In this document: in pieces, positions 22,715 through 32,097 of the stretch
Position numbering within the stretch: the first letter of the stretch is position 1
How the letters are laid out: each line of letters opens with the position of its first letter
DNA from: Azoarcus sp.
GTDB taxonomy: Bacteria > Pseudomonadota > Gammaproteobacteria > Burkholderiales > Rhodocyclaceae
DNA length: 57,885 nucleotides
Assembly: GCA_020725025.1 (NCBI GenBank)
Contig: DYFV01000028.1
Span: 1 to 57,885, forward strand
Reading direction: 5' to 3'
Position numbers and translations under genes: made by a program
The notes under the pieces: model-generated
Databases searched by the model: none
The model's input: the letters and a program-made list of their open reading frames with translations, nothing else
What the model was told of the DNA's origin: nothing

Positions 22715-25585
22715 ATGTTCGGCTTCCTTCGCATGCTCGGCTTCGCCCCCGGAGATGGGCAACCGGCCTCGACCCCCGCTCACGCCGATGGCGGCGCCGG
22801 GAGAGACGCCCCGGTCACCCGTCGACCGTTCCGCATCCGCGATCGACGGCGGCAGGCGTCACGGCCGCCGAGCTTCACCGACCAGCTGCCGTGGATGGAC
22901 TACGAGCCGGATACGCAGACATTCGTGCTGGAGGACGGCCGCTCGCGCGCGCTTCTGTTCGAGCTCGAGCCACTGCCCAGTGAGGCCCGCGCCGACCAGT
23001 ACCTGCAGGCGCGCTGCGCCGAGATCCAGTCGGCGCTCCAGGCCCTGCCCGAGTACGACAATGCCCCGTGGGTGGTGCAGTTCTTCTGCAATGACGACAC
23101 CGATCTGTCGCGGCAGGTCGAGCGCATGCGCGACTACATCCTGGCGGTCCATGCCAAGGCGCCCGAGCGCGGACGGCAGATCCTCGCCAGCGACTTCACG
23201 CGCCACTTCCTTGGCGAGATGGCCGACCACCTCGAGGCCGTCTCCCGACCCGGCGGCCTGTTTACCGATGAAGGGGTATCGGGCAACCGCTGGCGCGGTC
23301 AGCTGCGCCGGGTGCGCTGCGCGATCTATCGGCGCTTTCCGCCCGGCTTCGACTTCTCGCGCGAGATGCTCGACCCGGTGGAGCGGCTGCACCAAACCGC
23401 GAAGGGGCTCCTCGCCGGTTTGGCGCAAGCGGGGGTCAAAGGGCGGCCGATGGACGCGGCGGACTTCTACGCGTGGCTCCTGCCCTTCTTCAATCCGAAA
23501 CCGGACTTCGTCGAGACGGTCGAGGCGCTGCTGCGCGTGTGCCCTTATCCGGACGAGCGCGCGGCGGCATCGGGTTTCGACCTGGGCGAGCTGCTCCTGC
23601 TTTCTCCCCCGCGCTCGGATGCGAAGGCGGGCCTGTGGTTCTTCAACGACCTGCCGGTGCGCGCCCTGGCCCTGCAGTCCTTGCGCCAGGCGCCCGAGAT
23701 CGGCCATTTCACCGCCGAACTCAGGCGGGCGGACCAGCAGTTCGCCCGCTTCGACCGTCTTCCCGACGGGACGATGCTGTCGGCTACGGTGGTGATCCAC
23801 CCGCAGGACACCATGCGGCGCCGCGTGGAGGCGATCAAGAGCGCCTCGCGCGCCAACACCGTCGATGCGGTGCACACCTTCGACGAGGCCACCCAGGTCC
23901 TCGACGCCATGCGCACCGACAAGCTCTATCCGTTCTATCTGACCCTCTTCGTGCGCGGCGAGGACACCTCGCAGTTGGGCCGGTCGGTGGCCGAGATCAC
24001 CGCGGCGATGCACGCCTCGGGCCTCAAATTCATCCAGCCGGTGGATGAGCTGCAGGGCTGCGACGTCTTCCTGAGGGCGCTCCCCATGTGCTTCGATCCC
24101 CGCTTCGACGCCACCCACCTGCGCCGCAGCCGCCTCGCCTTCGCCTCCCAGATCTCGGCGCTCCTGCCCCTCTACGGTCGCGCTCGGGGCTCGGGCAATC
24201 CGGGATTCTGGCTGTGGAACCGGGGCGGCGAGTCGCTCCTGCTCGACCCGCTGAATCCGACCGACCGGAACAAGAACGCTCACCTCCTGATGCTCGGCCC
24301 CACCGGCGCCGGCAAGTCGGCGAAGCTCAACTACCTCGCCATGCTCATGATGGCGATCTACCGACCGCGCCTGGTCATCGTGGACGCCGGAAAGTCCTTC
24401 GGGCTGTTGGGGCAGCACCTCGCCGCCCGCGGGCTCACGGTGCACCAGGTCGAGCTGACGCCGGACGCGGACGTGAGCCTGCCGCCGTTTGCCATCGCGG
24501 CGCGCCTCCTCGAGCAGGAGAAGCAGACCCTGGCCCGCGCCATACGGGCGCACGATCCGGGAGTGCCTACCGAGCAGTCGAGCGACGCGCCGGCCGACGG
24601 GCACGCGGACGAAATGGGCGAGGAGGATGACGAAGGTGACCCGGAGAAGCGCGACATCCTGGGCGAGCTCGTCATCGCGGCCACGCTGATGATCACCGGC
24701 GGCGAAGAAGCCGAGGTGCGCAAGATGACGCGGGCCGACCGGTATCTCATCGCCCAGGCCATCCTCGCCGCCGCCCATCGGGCGCGCGAGCTGCAACAGC
24801 CCCACCCGCGGGCCGAAGACGTGGCCCACGCCCTCATGCAGATGCGCACCGACGCCGGCCTGGGTGGGGCCCGCCGCGACCGGGCCGAGGAGATGGGACA
24901 CGCCATGATGGTCTTCTGCGACGGGCTGCGCGGCCGGCTCTTCAACCGCATTGGTTCCACCTGGCCCGATGCCGACGTCACGATCGTCGAGATGGGCACC
25001 CTGGCGCAGGAAGGGTACGAGGACGCCCTCGCGGTGGCCTACACGTCGCTGGTCAATCACGTGCAGGCCCTCGCAGAGGCGACCCAGCACGATCACCGCC
25101 CCATCATCTTCCTCACCGACGAAGGGCACATCATCACCACCAATCCGCTGCTGAGTCCCTACGTCGTCAAGATCACCAAGATGTGGCGCAAGCTCGGCAC
25201 CTGGTTCTGGCTCGCCACGCAGAACATGAAGGACTTTCCGGATGCGGCCACGCGCATGTTCAACATGTGCGAGCACTGGGTGCTGCTGACCATGGACCGG
25301 GACGAGATCGAGCAGGTCGCCCGCTTCCGCACTTTGACGCCGGCTCAGCGTGCGCTCATGGAGTCGGCGCGCAAGGAGCCGCCCAAGTACACCGAAGGCG
25401 TCTACCTGGGCACCAAGCTCCAGGCGCTCTTCAGGAACGTCCCGCCGCCCCTGGCGATCGCGCTGGCCATGACCGAGAAGCACGAGAAGGCCTTGCGGCA
25501 GGACATCATGGCCCGAACGGGTTGCACCGAGCTCGAAGCGGCCTACGCCATCGCCCAGGAGCTCGCGCGACGGAGGGCGGCGTGA
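22715..25585 (+). CDS. traC: TraC/VirB4-type secretion ATPase (TIGR03744)
   Basis: The 956-residue product has an N-terminal TraC domain (about 60-450), Walker A GPTGAGKS at about 528-535 (TDRNKNAHLLMLGPTGAGKSAKLNYLAM) and Walker B-like IIFLTDEGHI near 797, followed by FWLATQNMKDFPDAATRMFNMCEHWVLL, the conserved VirB4 C-terminal block. It energises pilus and channel assembly at the inner membrane. An acidic insert (about 620-650, rich in DE and lacking hydrophobic residues) lies within the motor domain. The size fits the large TraC form of G-type ICEs. Confidence 0.95.
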   Translation: MFGFLRMLGFAPGDGQPASTPAHADGGAGRDAPVTRRPFRIRDRRRQASRPPSFTDQLPWMDYEPDTQTFVLEDGRSRALLFELEPLPSEARADQYLQARCAEIQSALQALPEYDNAPWVVQFFCNDDTDLSRQVERMRDYILAVHAKAPERGRQILASDFTRHFLGEMADHLEAVSRPGGLFTDEGVSGNRWRGQLRRVRCAIYRRFPPGFDFSREMLDPVERLHQTAKGLLAGLAQAGVKGRPMDAADFYAWLLPFFNPKPDFVETVEALLRVCPYPDERAAASGFDLGELLLLSPPRSDAKAGLWFFNDLPVRALALQSLRQAPEIGHFTAELRRADQQFARFDRLPDGTMLSATVVIHPQDTMRRRVEAIKSASRANTVDAVHTFDEATQVLDAMRTDKLYPFYLTLFVRGEDTSQLGRSVAEITAAMHASGLKFIQPVDELQGCDVFLRALPMCFDPRFDATHLRRSRLAFASQISALLPLYGRARGSGNPGFWLWNRGGESLLLDPLNPTDRNKNAHLLMLGPTGAGKSAKLNYLAMLMMAIYRPRLVIVDAGKSFGLLGQHLAARGLTVHQVELTPDADVSLPPFAIAARLLEQEKQTLARAIRAHDPGVPTEQSSDAPADGHADEMGEEDDEGDPEKRDILGELVIAATLMITGGEEAEVRKMTRADRYLIAQAILAAAHRARELQQPHPRAEDVAHALMQMRTDAGLGGARRDRAEEMGHAMMVFCDGLRGRLFNRIGSTWPDADVTIVEMGTLAQEGYEDALAVAYTSLVNHVQALAEATQHDHRPIIFLTDEGHIITTNPLLSPYVVKITKMWRKLGTWFWLATQNMKDFPDAATRMFNMCEHWVLLTMDRDEIEQVARFRTLTPAQRALMESARKEPPKYTEGVYLGTKLQALFRNVPPPLAIALAMTEKHEKALRQDIMARTGCTELEAAYAIAQELARRRAA

Positions 25586-25626
25586 TGGACGCGACGTTCT
25601 GCCGTCGTAACGCGCCGGAGAGAGCC

Positions 25627-26943
25627 ATGACGACCCCGAGGCTCGTCGCTGCCCTCCTGCTGGCACTCGCCGCCACGACGGCCACGGCCGGGGAGATCCC
25701 AAGCTCCAGGTCGACGCTCTATTACCGGCTGGGTGGCGGCGACCCCGCATCCCGCGCCGCGAACCCGCACGGCGTCCCCTACAGGCTCGGCCTCTCCGGT
25801 GTCGCGAGAATGCATTACTCCTGCGGCGCCTACGACTTCGAGGTCTCGTTCCAGAACCTCATGAACCAGTTCGCGCAGCTCGGCACCCAGGTCACCAACG
25901 CCGTTCAGGCCGGCATCGCCGCGTTGCCGCTCTACCTCTTCCAGCGCGCCTCCCCCGGACTCTACGAGCTCTTCCAGACCTACGCGAAGAAGGCCGAAGT
26001 CGCCATCCAGATCGCCACCAAGTCCTGCGAGGAGATGGAAGCCGAGATCAAGCGCGGCGAGGACCCTTATGAGGACTTCGTCCGCGTGGCGCGTGGCGAG
26101 TCGTGGAAGCAGCAGGCAGGCACGACCAGGGACGTGGTGGTGGCGAAGGAGAATGTTGCCGCGAACGATGGACGGGACGGCATTACGTGGATCGGCGGCC
26201 AAAAGGCCGGGGGCGCCCACCAGGAGCCCATTCGCATCGTGTTCGACACGGTCTTTGGTGGATTCAACGTCACCATGGGACAACCGCCGAGAACGTCGGC
26301 CGCCGTCTACCCGCCCGTCAAGCTGACGCAGACGTTCGCGATGCCGCGGACGGCGGCGAAGTATGCCGTCGATGTGTTGGGCGACATCGAAGGTGCAGCG
26401 TGTGACGACAGCGATTGTCCGACGCCCGCGTCGACCAGCGGGCTCGGACTGATCCATCAATTCGAGCTCGAGATTCCGACGGCACAAAGCCAGATCGACG
26501 CGTTGTTCTCGAACGCTGTCCCGGCCGGGGTTGATCTGAAGGCTGCCTCCGCGCCGGGCGTCGTGATCACGCGGGAACTTGTCGACGCGGTTCGCGAGCT
26601 TCCGGCGATCGAGCAAAGCATCGTCCGTCAGCGCCTGATACAGGACGTCGCCCTGGCCCGGACAGTCGACAAGGCGATGATCATCCGCAACCTCCTGCTC
26701 ACGGGGCGGATGATTCCGGAGGTCCAGCGGGCGGCCGATGCGAAGATCGAGTCGAAGCTCGCCGAGTTGAACCGCCACATCGACGACGTGCTTTTCGAGT
26801 CGAGGATTCGAAAGGCCGTCATCTCCGAGACGGCGACGACCCTGCTGGAAAGCTACCAGGCCTCCCGCGCCGCCTCCGCTGCGAACTCGGTTCAGCAGCC
26901 CATCGATCGCCACCCCCTGGTCAACGGTCGGGTGAAGCCATGA
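25627..26943 (+). CDS. Integrating conjugative element protein, TIGR03755 type
   Basis: A 438-residue periplasmic protein with a signal peptide (LVAALLLALAATTATAGE, cleavage about residue 20). The early part RSTLYYRLGGGDPASRAANPHGVPYRLGLSGVARMHYSCGAYDFEVSFQNLMNQF is diagnostic for the family. The rest is helical with repeated Ile/Ala heptads. ATG 25627 has GGAGAG eight bases upstream; an in-frame ATG at 25585 lacks a signal peptide at a suitable distance. It is usually encoded with the TIGR03756 and TIGR03757 proteins, but here it lies apart from them, upstream of traG. It overlaps the next gene as ATGA. Confidence 0.87.
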   Translation: MTTPRLVAALLLALAATTATAGEIPSSRSTLYYRLGGGDPASRAANPHGVPYRLGLSGVARMHYSCGAYDFEVSFQNLMNQFAQLGTQVTNAVQAGIAALPLYLFQRASPGLYELFQTYAKKAEVAIQIATKSCEEMEAEIKRGEDPYEDFVRVARGESWKQQAGTTRDVVVAKENVAANDGRDGITWIGGQKAGGAHQEPIRIVFDTVFGGFNVTMGQPPRTSAAVYPPVKLTQTFAMPRTAAKYAVDVLGDIEGAACDDSDCPTPASTSGLGLIHQFELEIPTAQSQIDALFSNAVPAGVDLKAASAPGVVITRELVDAVRELPAIEQSIVRQRLIQDVALARTVDKAMIIRNLLLTGRMIPEVQRAADAKIESKLAELNRHIDDVLFESRIRKAVISETATTLLESYQASRAASAANSVQQPIDRHPLVNGRVKP

Positions 26944-27326
26944 ACCGTCCGCCAACTGACGGCCGTCTCCCGCGCAACATCGGAACGACCACGCGGACTG
27001 CGGTCCGGACCCTCGGCTTCATTGCGGCCATGGTGCTGGTGCTCGTCGTGCTCGTGGTCCTGGCGCTGAACCTCCCGCGTGCCCACGACGGCATCGTCGC
27101 CGTGCGGGACACCCTGCACGCCGTCAAGCCGGCCCTGGTCGCGGGGCACCTAGTCCTCATCGGCGCCCTCTGGCTCGTCTGGCCACGCCTCGCCGATCGG
27201 CTGCCGGCACGATGGCCGGACGACGTGCGCGCCGCCTTCCGCGCTGCCCGTCACCGCATCTGCCTGGGCCTGCTCGTCTTCGAGTTGGTCGTAGTGATCG
27301 GCCTGCCCGTCGCCGCCCATCGATAG
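26940..27326 (+). CDS. Small inner-membrane protein of the transfer operon
   Basis: A 128-residue protein with three predicted membrane helices (about residues 25-43, 64-82 and 107-125), separated by short basic loops. It begins on the ATGA overlap with the TIGR03755-type gene and ends 12 bases before traG. ICEs of this type often have a small membrane protein at this place, but the sequence shows no motif that allows a firm name. It probably assists TraG or the membrane-embedded channel. Confidence 0.72.
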   Translation: MNRPPTDGRLPRNIGTTTRTAVRTLGFIAAMVLVLVVLVVLALNLPRAHDGIVAVRDTLHAVKPALVAGHLVLIGALWLVWPRLADRLPARWPDDVRAAFRAARHRICLGLLVFELVVVIGLPVAAHR

Positions 27327-27338
27327 GAGGTGCAGCCC

Positions 27339-28919
27339 GTGAGCGTCGACAGTTACCTCGAGCTCTTCACCACGATGTACGGGTGGGCCTTCGCGGGGAT
27401 CATCCGGGACGTGCTCGTCGACACGGGCATCATCTTCCTTCCCTTCCTGTTCATCGTCCTGGGAACCTGGTTGAAGGCGCACGAGATGAGCGTCACGGAT
27501 CGAGCGGACGCAGCATGGATGATTCGCAAGATGGAGGTGGAATTCTGGACGGCGATCTTCGTGCTGGCCTTCTGCTTCACGCCGGTCGGGACGACCCTCC
27601 AGAACGTCAATCTCTACTACACGCCACCTGCGACCAAGCTCAACGCCGCGCCGGTCGTCGCGAACGGCGCCAGCTCGGACAGCACCTACGACGCCGCCTT
27701 CGGTTCGGTCCCCCAGCAGCTCTCTCTCCCCCCGTGGTGGTTCGCCGTCATGAGCTTGTCGTCCGGCATCAACGATGCCGTGAAAGGGGGCATCGCCGGC
27801 GGCTTGAGCGGCTTTCGCGAGGTGGAGGAGATGGCGAGGACCGCGGCCGTTGAGGATCCCACGCTCCGCGCGGAGGTTCAGCGCTTCTTCAACGAATGCT
27901 ACCTGCCCGCTCGAACCAGGTTTCTGCAGGATGTCCCGTCCGCCGCTGCGGCAGCCGCGCTCTCGACGTGGGGCGAGGCGGATCCGGACTGGATCGGGAG
28001 TCACGCGTTTCAGGCCGACCCCGACCTCTACCCCTCCATCTATGCAAGCGCCGGGGTACCGGGCTTCGCCCTGGACGTCGCGGGCGGCGACGCCGACATG
28101 GACGCGAACTCGGTCGTCCCTGCGTACGGCCGCCCGACGTGCCTCGAGTGGTGGACCGACACCGACACCGGTCTGCGTACGCGGCTCGCTAGTGGCGTGG
28201 GTGCCAGCTACCTGCCCACCACCCTCCCCGAGAAGGTCGCCCTGCTCTTCAGCACCGTGGCGGCAGAGGAACGTGAGGACGGTCTCGCCCGCCTTGCGAT
28301 GGGGCGCGCGAACCCCTCGATCGCCCCGGAGACGATGCTGCCCGATGACCGCAGCTGGTACCAGGCCCTGATCGCGGCCGCGCCCGACGTGGCAGGCATG
28401 GCGGGGATGGTGAACAAGGCCGTGCACACGCAGGCTGCCCGATTCCCGATCATCCAGTACGCGACCCTGGCGCAGCCGCTGATCCTCATGGGCATCTACA
28501 TGTTCCTGCCGCTGATTCTCGTCTTCGGCCGATACAGCCTTGCCGTGATGTTTCTCGGAGCGCTCGCCATCTTCACGGTCAAGAGCTGGGCGTTGATGTG
28601 GTACATCGCGGCCTGGCTCGACGAGCACCTCTGGGTCGCGATGTATCCCAGCGCCGAGACCCTGTTTCACAACGTCCTGCATCTCGAGTTCGACTCGGCG
28701 CTCAAGCGGACGACCCTCAACACGCTGCTCGTCGGCCTCTATCTCGGCCTGCCGCTGATCTGGAGCGGGATGATGGGGTGGGCGAGCCTGCACGTGGTGC
28801 ATGGCATCGACATGATGAAGCAAAGCGCCATCGGTGCCGGGATGGCCGCGGGACAGACCGGCACCCACATTGCCGGCGGAGCCCTGAGCAGGTTCGGGCG
28901 GGCCCTGCGAAGGGGTTGA
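27339..28919 (+). CDS. traG: TraG N-terminal domain protein (ICE type)
   Basis: A 526-residue membrane protein. Helices lie near residues 25-46, 70-85, 370-390, 395-415 and 455-475, with a large periplasmic loop between. The start (SVDSYLELFTTMYGWAFAGIIRDVLVDTGIIFLPFLFIVLGTWL) is typical of the TraG_N family, which mediates mating-pair stabilisation. GTG 27339 is chosen because AGGAGG (27325-27330) precedes it by eight bases; the GTG at 27330 overlaps that site. It ends the main transfer block. Confidence 0.88.
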   Translation: MSVDSYLELFTTMYGWAFAGIIRDVLVDTGIIFLPFLFIVLGTWLKAHEMSVTDRADAAWMIRKMEVEFWTAIFVLAFCFTPVGTTLQNVNLYYTPPATKLNAAPVVANGASSDSTYDAAFGSVPQQLSLPPWWFAVMSLSSGINDAVKGGIAGGLSGFREVEEMARTAAVEDPTLRAEVQRFFNECYLPARTRFLQDVPSAAAAAALSTWGEADPDWIGSHAFQADPDLYPSIYASAGVPGFALDVAGGDADMDANSVVPAYGRPTCLEWWTDTDTGLRTRLASGVGASYLPTTLPEKVALLFSTVAAEEREDGLARLAMGRANPSIAPETMLPDDRSWYQALIAAAPDVAGMAGMVNKAVHTQAARFPIIQYATLAQPLILMGIYMFLPLILVFGRYSLAVMFLGALAIFTVKSWALMWYIAAWLDEHLWVAMYPSAETLFHNVLHLEFDSALKRTTLNTLLVGLYLGLPLIWSGMMGWASLHVVHGIDMMKQSAIGAGMAAGQTGTHIAGGALSRFGRALRRG

Positions 28920-28936
28920 GCGAGATGGGGACCTGC

Positions 28937-29254
28937 TCAGAGATGGATGATCGGATCGCCGGAGTAGGCGCCGACTCGCTCGCCATTGCGGCCCACGGTG
29001 ATCGGCTCTCGGCCATGGATCGTGTAGCCGTCGCCAGGCATGTCACCGCGGCCGAATGCACCCAGATCCGCGCGCGAGACATCGTCCCGCCCGAACGGGC
29101 CGGCGCCCGGTTCGTCGCGCTGCGGCTCATTCGGTGCCGATCCGCCGGTAAGAAGAAACGCGACGAGTCGCGCGGCGCCCGCGACGAGCATGAGCGACCC
29201 GAAAAGCGTTGCAGACGCGACCCGCGCCAAGGTTTTCATCGGCCTGTCCGTCAT
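28937..29254 (-). CDS. Possible small membrane protein on opposite strand
   Basis: A 105-residue minus-strand ORF in a 348-base gap of an otherwise tightly packed plus-strand operon. It has one hydrophobic segment (about residues 10-35, VASATLFGSLMLVAGAARLVAFLL), then a polar tail ending GRNGERVGAYSGDPIIHL. The plus strand offers no good ORF here. In related ICEs a DUF3742 gene lies on the opposite strand right after traG, and this has the same layout, though I see only weak similarity. The start region lacks a ribosome site, so expression is uncertain. MKTLARV at 29239 is an alternative start. Confidence 0.5.
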   Translation of the reverse strand: MTDRPMKTLARVASATLFGSLMLVAGAARLVAFLLTGGSAPNEPQRDEPGAGPFGRDDVSRADLGAFGRGDMPGDGYTIHGREPITVGRNGERVGAYSGDPIIHL

Positions 29255-29267
29255 GAGGAGTAATCCA

Positions 29268-30080
29268 ATGGCAAGGACCTTTCGTCGAACATACGCCTCC
29301 CGCCCTGCGAGATCCATCGGTACTACGTTCCCAGCTGTAACGGCCGCGCTGCTTGTGCTCGGTGTGGCCGGATCGGCTGAAGCGGGCGACCCGGCCGACA
29401 CCGCCTTAGACACCATCAAGACGGCGCTCGCCCGCAACTCCGGCGGCAAGGTGAATCCCGACTCCGTGGCGCCAAGCCCGATCCCCGGCATCTACGAGGT
29501 CGTCAATGGCATGGAGGTCTTCTATACCGACGCCACGGGCCGCTACGCGTTTGTCGATGGGCGGCTCGTCGACACCGTGGAGAAGCAGGATCTCACGCAG
29601 CGGAAATTGGACATGCTGTCCGCAATCCCGTTCGCCGATCTTCCACTCGAGCTGGCGATCAAGACCGTGCGTGGCGACGGCTCGCGCAAGCTCGCCGTGT
29701 TCGAGGACCCCGCCTGCCCCGTCTGCCGGTCCATGCAGCAGAGCCTGGCGCAGCTCGACAACATAACGATCTACACCTTCACCTACCCGGTGATCGCACC
29801 CGAGTCGATCCCGGCGGCCGTGGCCACCTGGTGTGCTGCCGCCGACGGGCGAAAGCCGCGCTGGCAGGCGTACATGGACGGCGCGCCGGCGCCTCAACAT
29901 ATAGAGCCCCATTGCGACGACGCGATGACAGTCGTTCATCGGATCGTCGAGTTCGGTCGTGCCCGTGGGATCCGCAACACGCCCACCCTCGTTCTGGCCG
30001 ACGGCCGCCGCGTTGTCGGGGCCCTGCCGGGCACCGAGCTCGAATCGGCGGTGACCCGTGCTGCAGGGGACGCTCGATGA
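29268..30080 (+). CDS. DsbC-like periplasmic disulfide isomerase
   Basis: A 270-residue secreted protein: signal peptide (cleavage after AEA, about residue 39), an N-terminal dimerisation-like domain with IYEVVNGMEVFYTDATGRYAFVDG, and a thioredoxin-fold domain with the CPVC active site at residues 150-153. The NTPTLVLADGRRVVGALPG stretch supplies the cis-proline loop of DsbC/DsbG. It would form or rearrange disulfides in the cysteine-rich periplasmic transfer proteins, such as the TIGR03756 protein downstream. GAGGAG lies seven bases upstream of the ATG. It overlaps the next gene by four bases. Confidence 0.9.
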   Translation: MARTFRRTYASRPARSIGTTFPAVTAALLVLGVAGSAEAGDPADTALDTIKTALARNSGGKVNPDSVAPSPIPGIYEVVNGMEVFYTDATGRYAFVDGRLVDTVEKQDLTQRKLDMLSAIPFADLPLELAIKTVRGDGSRKLAVFEDPACPVCRSMQQSLAQLDNITIYTFTYPVIAPESIPAAVATWCAAADGRKPRWQAYMDGAPAPQHIEPHCDDAMTVVHRIVEFGRARGIRNTPTLVLADGRRVVGALPGTELESAVTRAAGDAR

Positions 30081-30508
30081 ACACCACGCTGCCGGCAGCA
30101 CTGCGGCGCAGCGCCCTGCTGATCTTCGCGATCGCTGCCATGGCGCCGGGCGCGCACGCCCAGGAACGCATCGAGGTCTTCCAGCTCAGCACCCAACACC
30201 TGCGCGGCACCGCGACCGCAACCGTCTACTACGTCGACGCCATCGAGCGGGCGGATGCCGCGCTGTCCGCCGGGCTGCCGCCCGACGCCACCGAGGCGGC
30301 AGCAATCGCCAAGCGGCGATTCGAATCGCTATCCGCAGCGGACCGCCAGGCAATCGCCGCTGGCGCTCGAGGTCTGGCTGCCGCCTCCCGCTATCGGCTG
30401 ACCAAGGTGCCGGCGATCGTGTTCGACGGTGCAGCGGTCGTCTATGGGGTCGACGACGTCGAGAAGGCCCGCGCGCTGTACCGCGCGTGGCGCGCCCGCG
30501 GCGGATGA
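30077..30508 (+). CDS. Integrating conjugative element protein, TIGR03757 (DUF1525) type
   Basis: A 143-residue periplasmic protein with a signal peptide (cleavage after AHA, about residue 29). The mature part has a thioredoxin-like pattern without cysteines: ERIEVFQLSTQHL, ADAALSAGLPPDATEAAAIAKRR, then YRLTKVPAIVFDGAAVVYGVDDVEKA, the diagnostic end of the family (similar to TrbC/TraW-type assembly proteins). It starts on the ATGA overlap with the DsbC-like gene and precedes the TIGR03756 gene in the usual order. Confidence 0.88.
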   Translation: MNTTLPAALRRSALLIFAIAAMAPGAHAQERIEVFQLSTQHLRGTATATVYYVDAIERADAALSAGLPPDATEAAAIAKRRFESLSAADRQAIAAGARGLAAASRYRLTKVPAIVFDGAAVVYGVDDVEKARALYRAWRARGG

Positions 30509-30520
30509 GGACGATCGATC

Positions 30521-31543
30521 ATGGCCCGTTGCCTGCCCACCCGATCCGCCGCGCCGCGCCTGACTGCCTTGCTCGCGGCCGGGCTTGTCGCCTGCGCGTC
30601 CGAATCCAACGCGGCGGAAGCCACCACGACCGCCGCCCTCCTCGCCGAGGCAGTCGCGAGCTATCCCACCTGCAGCGTATGGCACGTCTCCGGCATCTGC
30701 TTCTGGCTCCGATGCACACCGGTCGGCTGCTCGGTCAAGACCTCGACCCGTTTCAGCCATTTCGCGCCCGACCTGGTCGTGAGCACCTATCACGATGTCG
30801 CAACCCACCCATGGCCCGAGGTCGGCATCCCGCTCGAAGCGGCGAGCCGGGGACTCGTCGGCACACTGCTCGGTTTCGACCTGGCCGACAGCGCCGGCAC
30901 GCATTCACGGGCCGATCGCACCGACAAGCAGCGGCGCTTCCGCGACGCCGACGCGATCGGCCATCCGGCGGCGGGGCTCCCCGACCTCGTCACCTGCCCG
31001 TCGGCGGTCAGTCCCTTCATGCCCTACTTCCAGTCGAGCCTCGATGCCGCCGTATGGCGTTCCTTTCTCCCGGCCGAGCTCCTGTTCCCGGCCTCCTGGG
31101 TGCCAGGATTGCGCGAGGTCGGCACCTGGCCGCTCAACACCTGGGGCAACCTCTATCCGCGTACGGGCGAGATCGTCCAACAGCATGAGGTCAAGGCTGC
31201 CGCGGTGCTCTCGCAGCGCATTGCCGACTTCGTCACCCGTCCCGCACAGCCGCACATCTACACCTATGTCGCTTCAGGTGGCGCAACGATGCGGCGTGGC
31301 CAGCTTGTCTGGGATCCACCGCCGGCGATGGAGAACGATCCGATGGGCGGCCTCTGGCAGATGAATGTTGCCGTTCCCACGCCCTGCCATGTCTTCGGGC
31401 TCAACGACACGGGCAGCCCGATCTCGTACGGCGACGCCATGACCACCCAATCGGGCAGCTACGCCTATACCCTCTGGCGGCCGTACGCCTGCTGCCGCGA
31501 CAGGGGAATCTTCATCGGACACATCCAGTTCGGTATGTGGTGA
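30521..31543 (+). CDS. Integrating conjugative element protein, TIGR03756 type (TraU-like)
   Basis: A 340-residue periplasmic protein with a signal peptide (about 1-31). The cysteine-rich start SYPTCSVWHVSGICFWLRCTPVGCSVKTSTRFSHFAPDLVV strongly resembles TraU/TIGR03756 proteins, and further cysteines lie at CPSAVSPFMPYFQSSLD, CHVFGLND and YACCRDRG. These probably form disulfides, which explains the DsbC-like gene nearby. TraU-type proteins support pilus extension and DNA transfer. The reading frame ends inside the start region of the next gene. Confidence 0.9.
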   Translation: MARCLPTRSAAPRLTALLAAGLVACASESNAAEATTTAALLAEAVASYPTCSVWHVSGICFWLRCTPVGCSVKTSTRFSHFAPDLVVSTYHDVATHPWPEVGIPLEAASRGLVGTLLGFDLADSAGTHSRADRTDKQRRFRDADAIGHPAAGLPDLVTCPSAVSPFMPYFQSSLDAAVWRSFLPAELLFPASWVPGLREVGTWPLNTWGNLYPRTGEIVQQHEVKAAAVLSQRIADFVTRPAQPHIYTYVASGGATMRRGQLVWDPPPAMENDPMGGLWQMNVAVPTPCHVFGLNDTGSPISYGDAMTTQSGSYAYTLWRPYACCRDRGIFIGHIQFGMW

Positions 31544-31548
31544 ACGCA

Positions 31549-32082
31549 ATGCGCTATCTATTTCCGCTTTCGGTTGTGCTGGCCGTCCTGGCCGCGCCAG
31601 CGTGGTCATGGAACCCCGGCGTCAGCCCCTTGGCCGTGATCCACGACGGCGGTGGTGTGCCGCTCGCCCCCTACCTCGAGGCAATCACCGACGACGCGAC
31701 TCCGGAGCGCAGCGAGCCCCTGCCACACCGACCACCGGCGCAGCCGCAGCAACTCTTTCCGGTCGTCTCCATCAAGGCGGGACCGGGACGGCTGCTGCAG
31801 AACCCGATGCCGAGCAAACTCTCTGGCGGCCCGGGCCAGCCGATTTTCATCGTCGGCGACGACGCGCTGTCGCACGATTGGCTGCGGCGTAATGGACCAT
31901 CACTGCAGCAGATGGGCGCTCGCGGGATTGTCGCGGCGGTGCGGACGCCGGAGGCCCTTTTCCGCCTGCGTACTTCGGCAGACCTCCACATGGTGCCGAT
32001 GTCCGCCGACGCCCTCCTCGAGGCGGCCGGGATCCATGTCTGGCCGGTCCTGATCGGGCCCGATGGCTCGATCTCCCAGTGA
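31549..32082 (+). CDS. Integrating conjugative element protein, TIGR03765 (PFL_4695) type
   Basis: A 177-residue periplasmic protein with a signal peptide (cleavage after AWS, about residue 21). Conserved stretches are LAVIHDGGGVPLAPYLEAI, LFPVVSIKAGPGRLLQNPMPSKLSGGPGQPIFIVGDDALSHDWLRRNG and the end VPMSADALLEAAGIHVWPVLI, as in the PFL_4695 family that usually lies near the PilL/TIGR03759 genes. Here it has moved to the end of the operon. ATG 31549 is preferred over GTG 31537/31540, which overlap the previous gene. Role: envelope part of the secretion system, not known in detail. Confidence 0.85.
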   Translation: MRYLFPLSVVLAVLAAPAWSWNPGVSPLAVIHDGGGVPLAPYLEAITDDATPERSEPLPHRPPAQPQQLFPVVSIKAGPGRLLQNPMPSKLSGGPGQPIFIVGDDALSHDWLRRNGPSLQQMGARGIVAAVRTPEALFRLRTSADLHMVPMSADALLEAAGIHVWPVLIGPDGSISQ

Positions 32083-32097
32083 CGAAGGAGCGCCCGA

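Noticed and set aside
27150..28868. Minus-strand ORF of 572 residues opposite traG
   Set aside because: Shadow of the TraG-N gene; His/Asp/Arg-rich with no domain.
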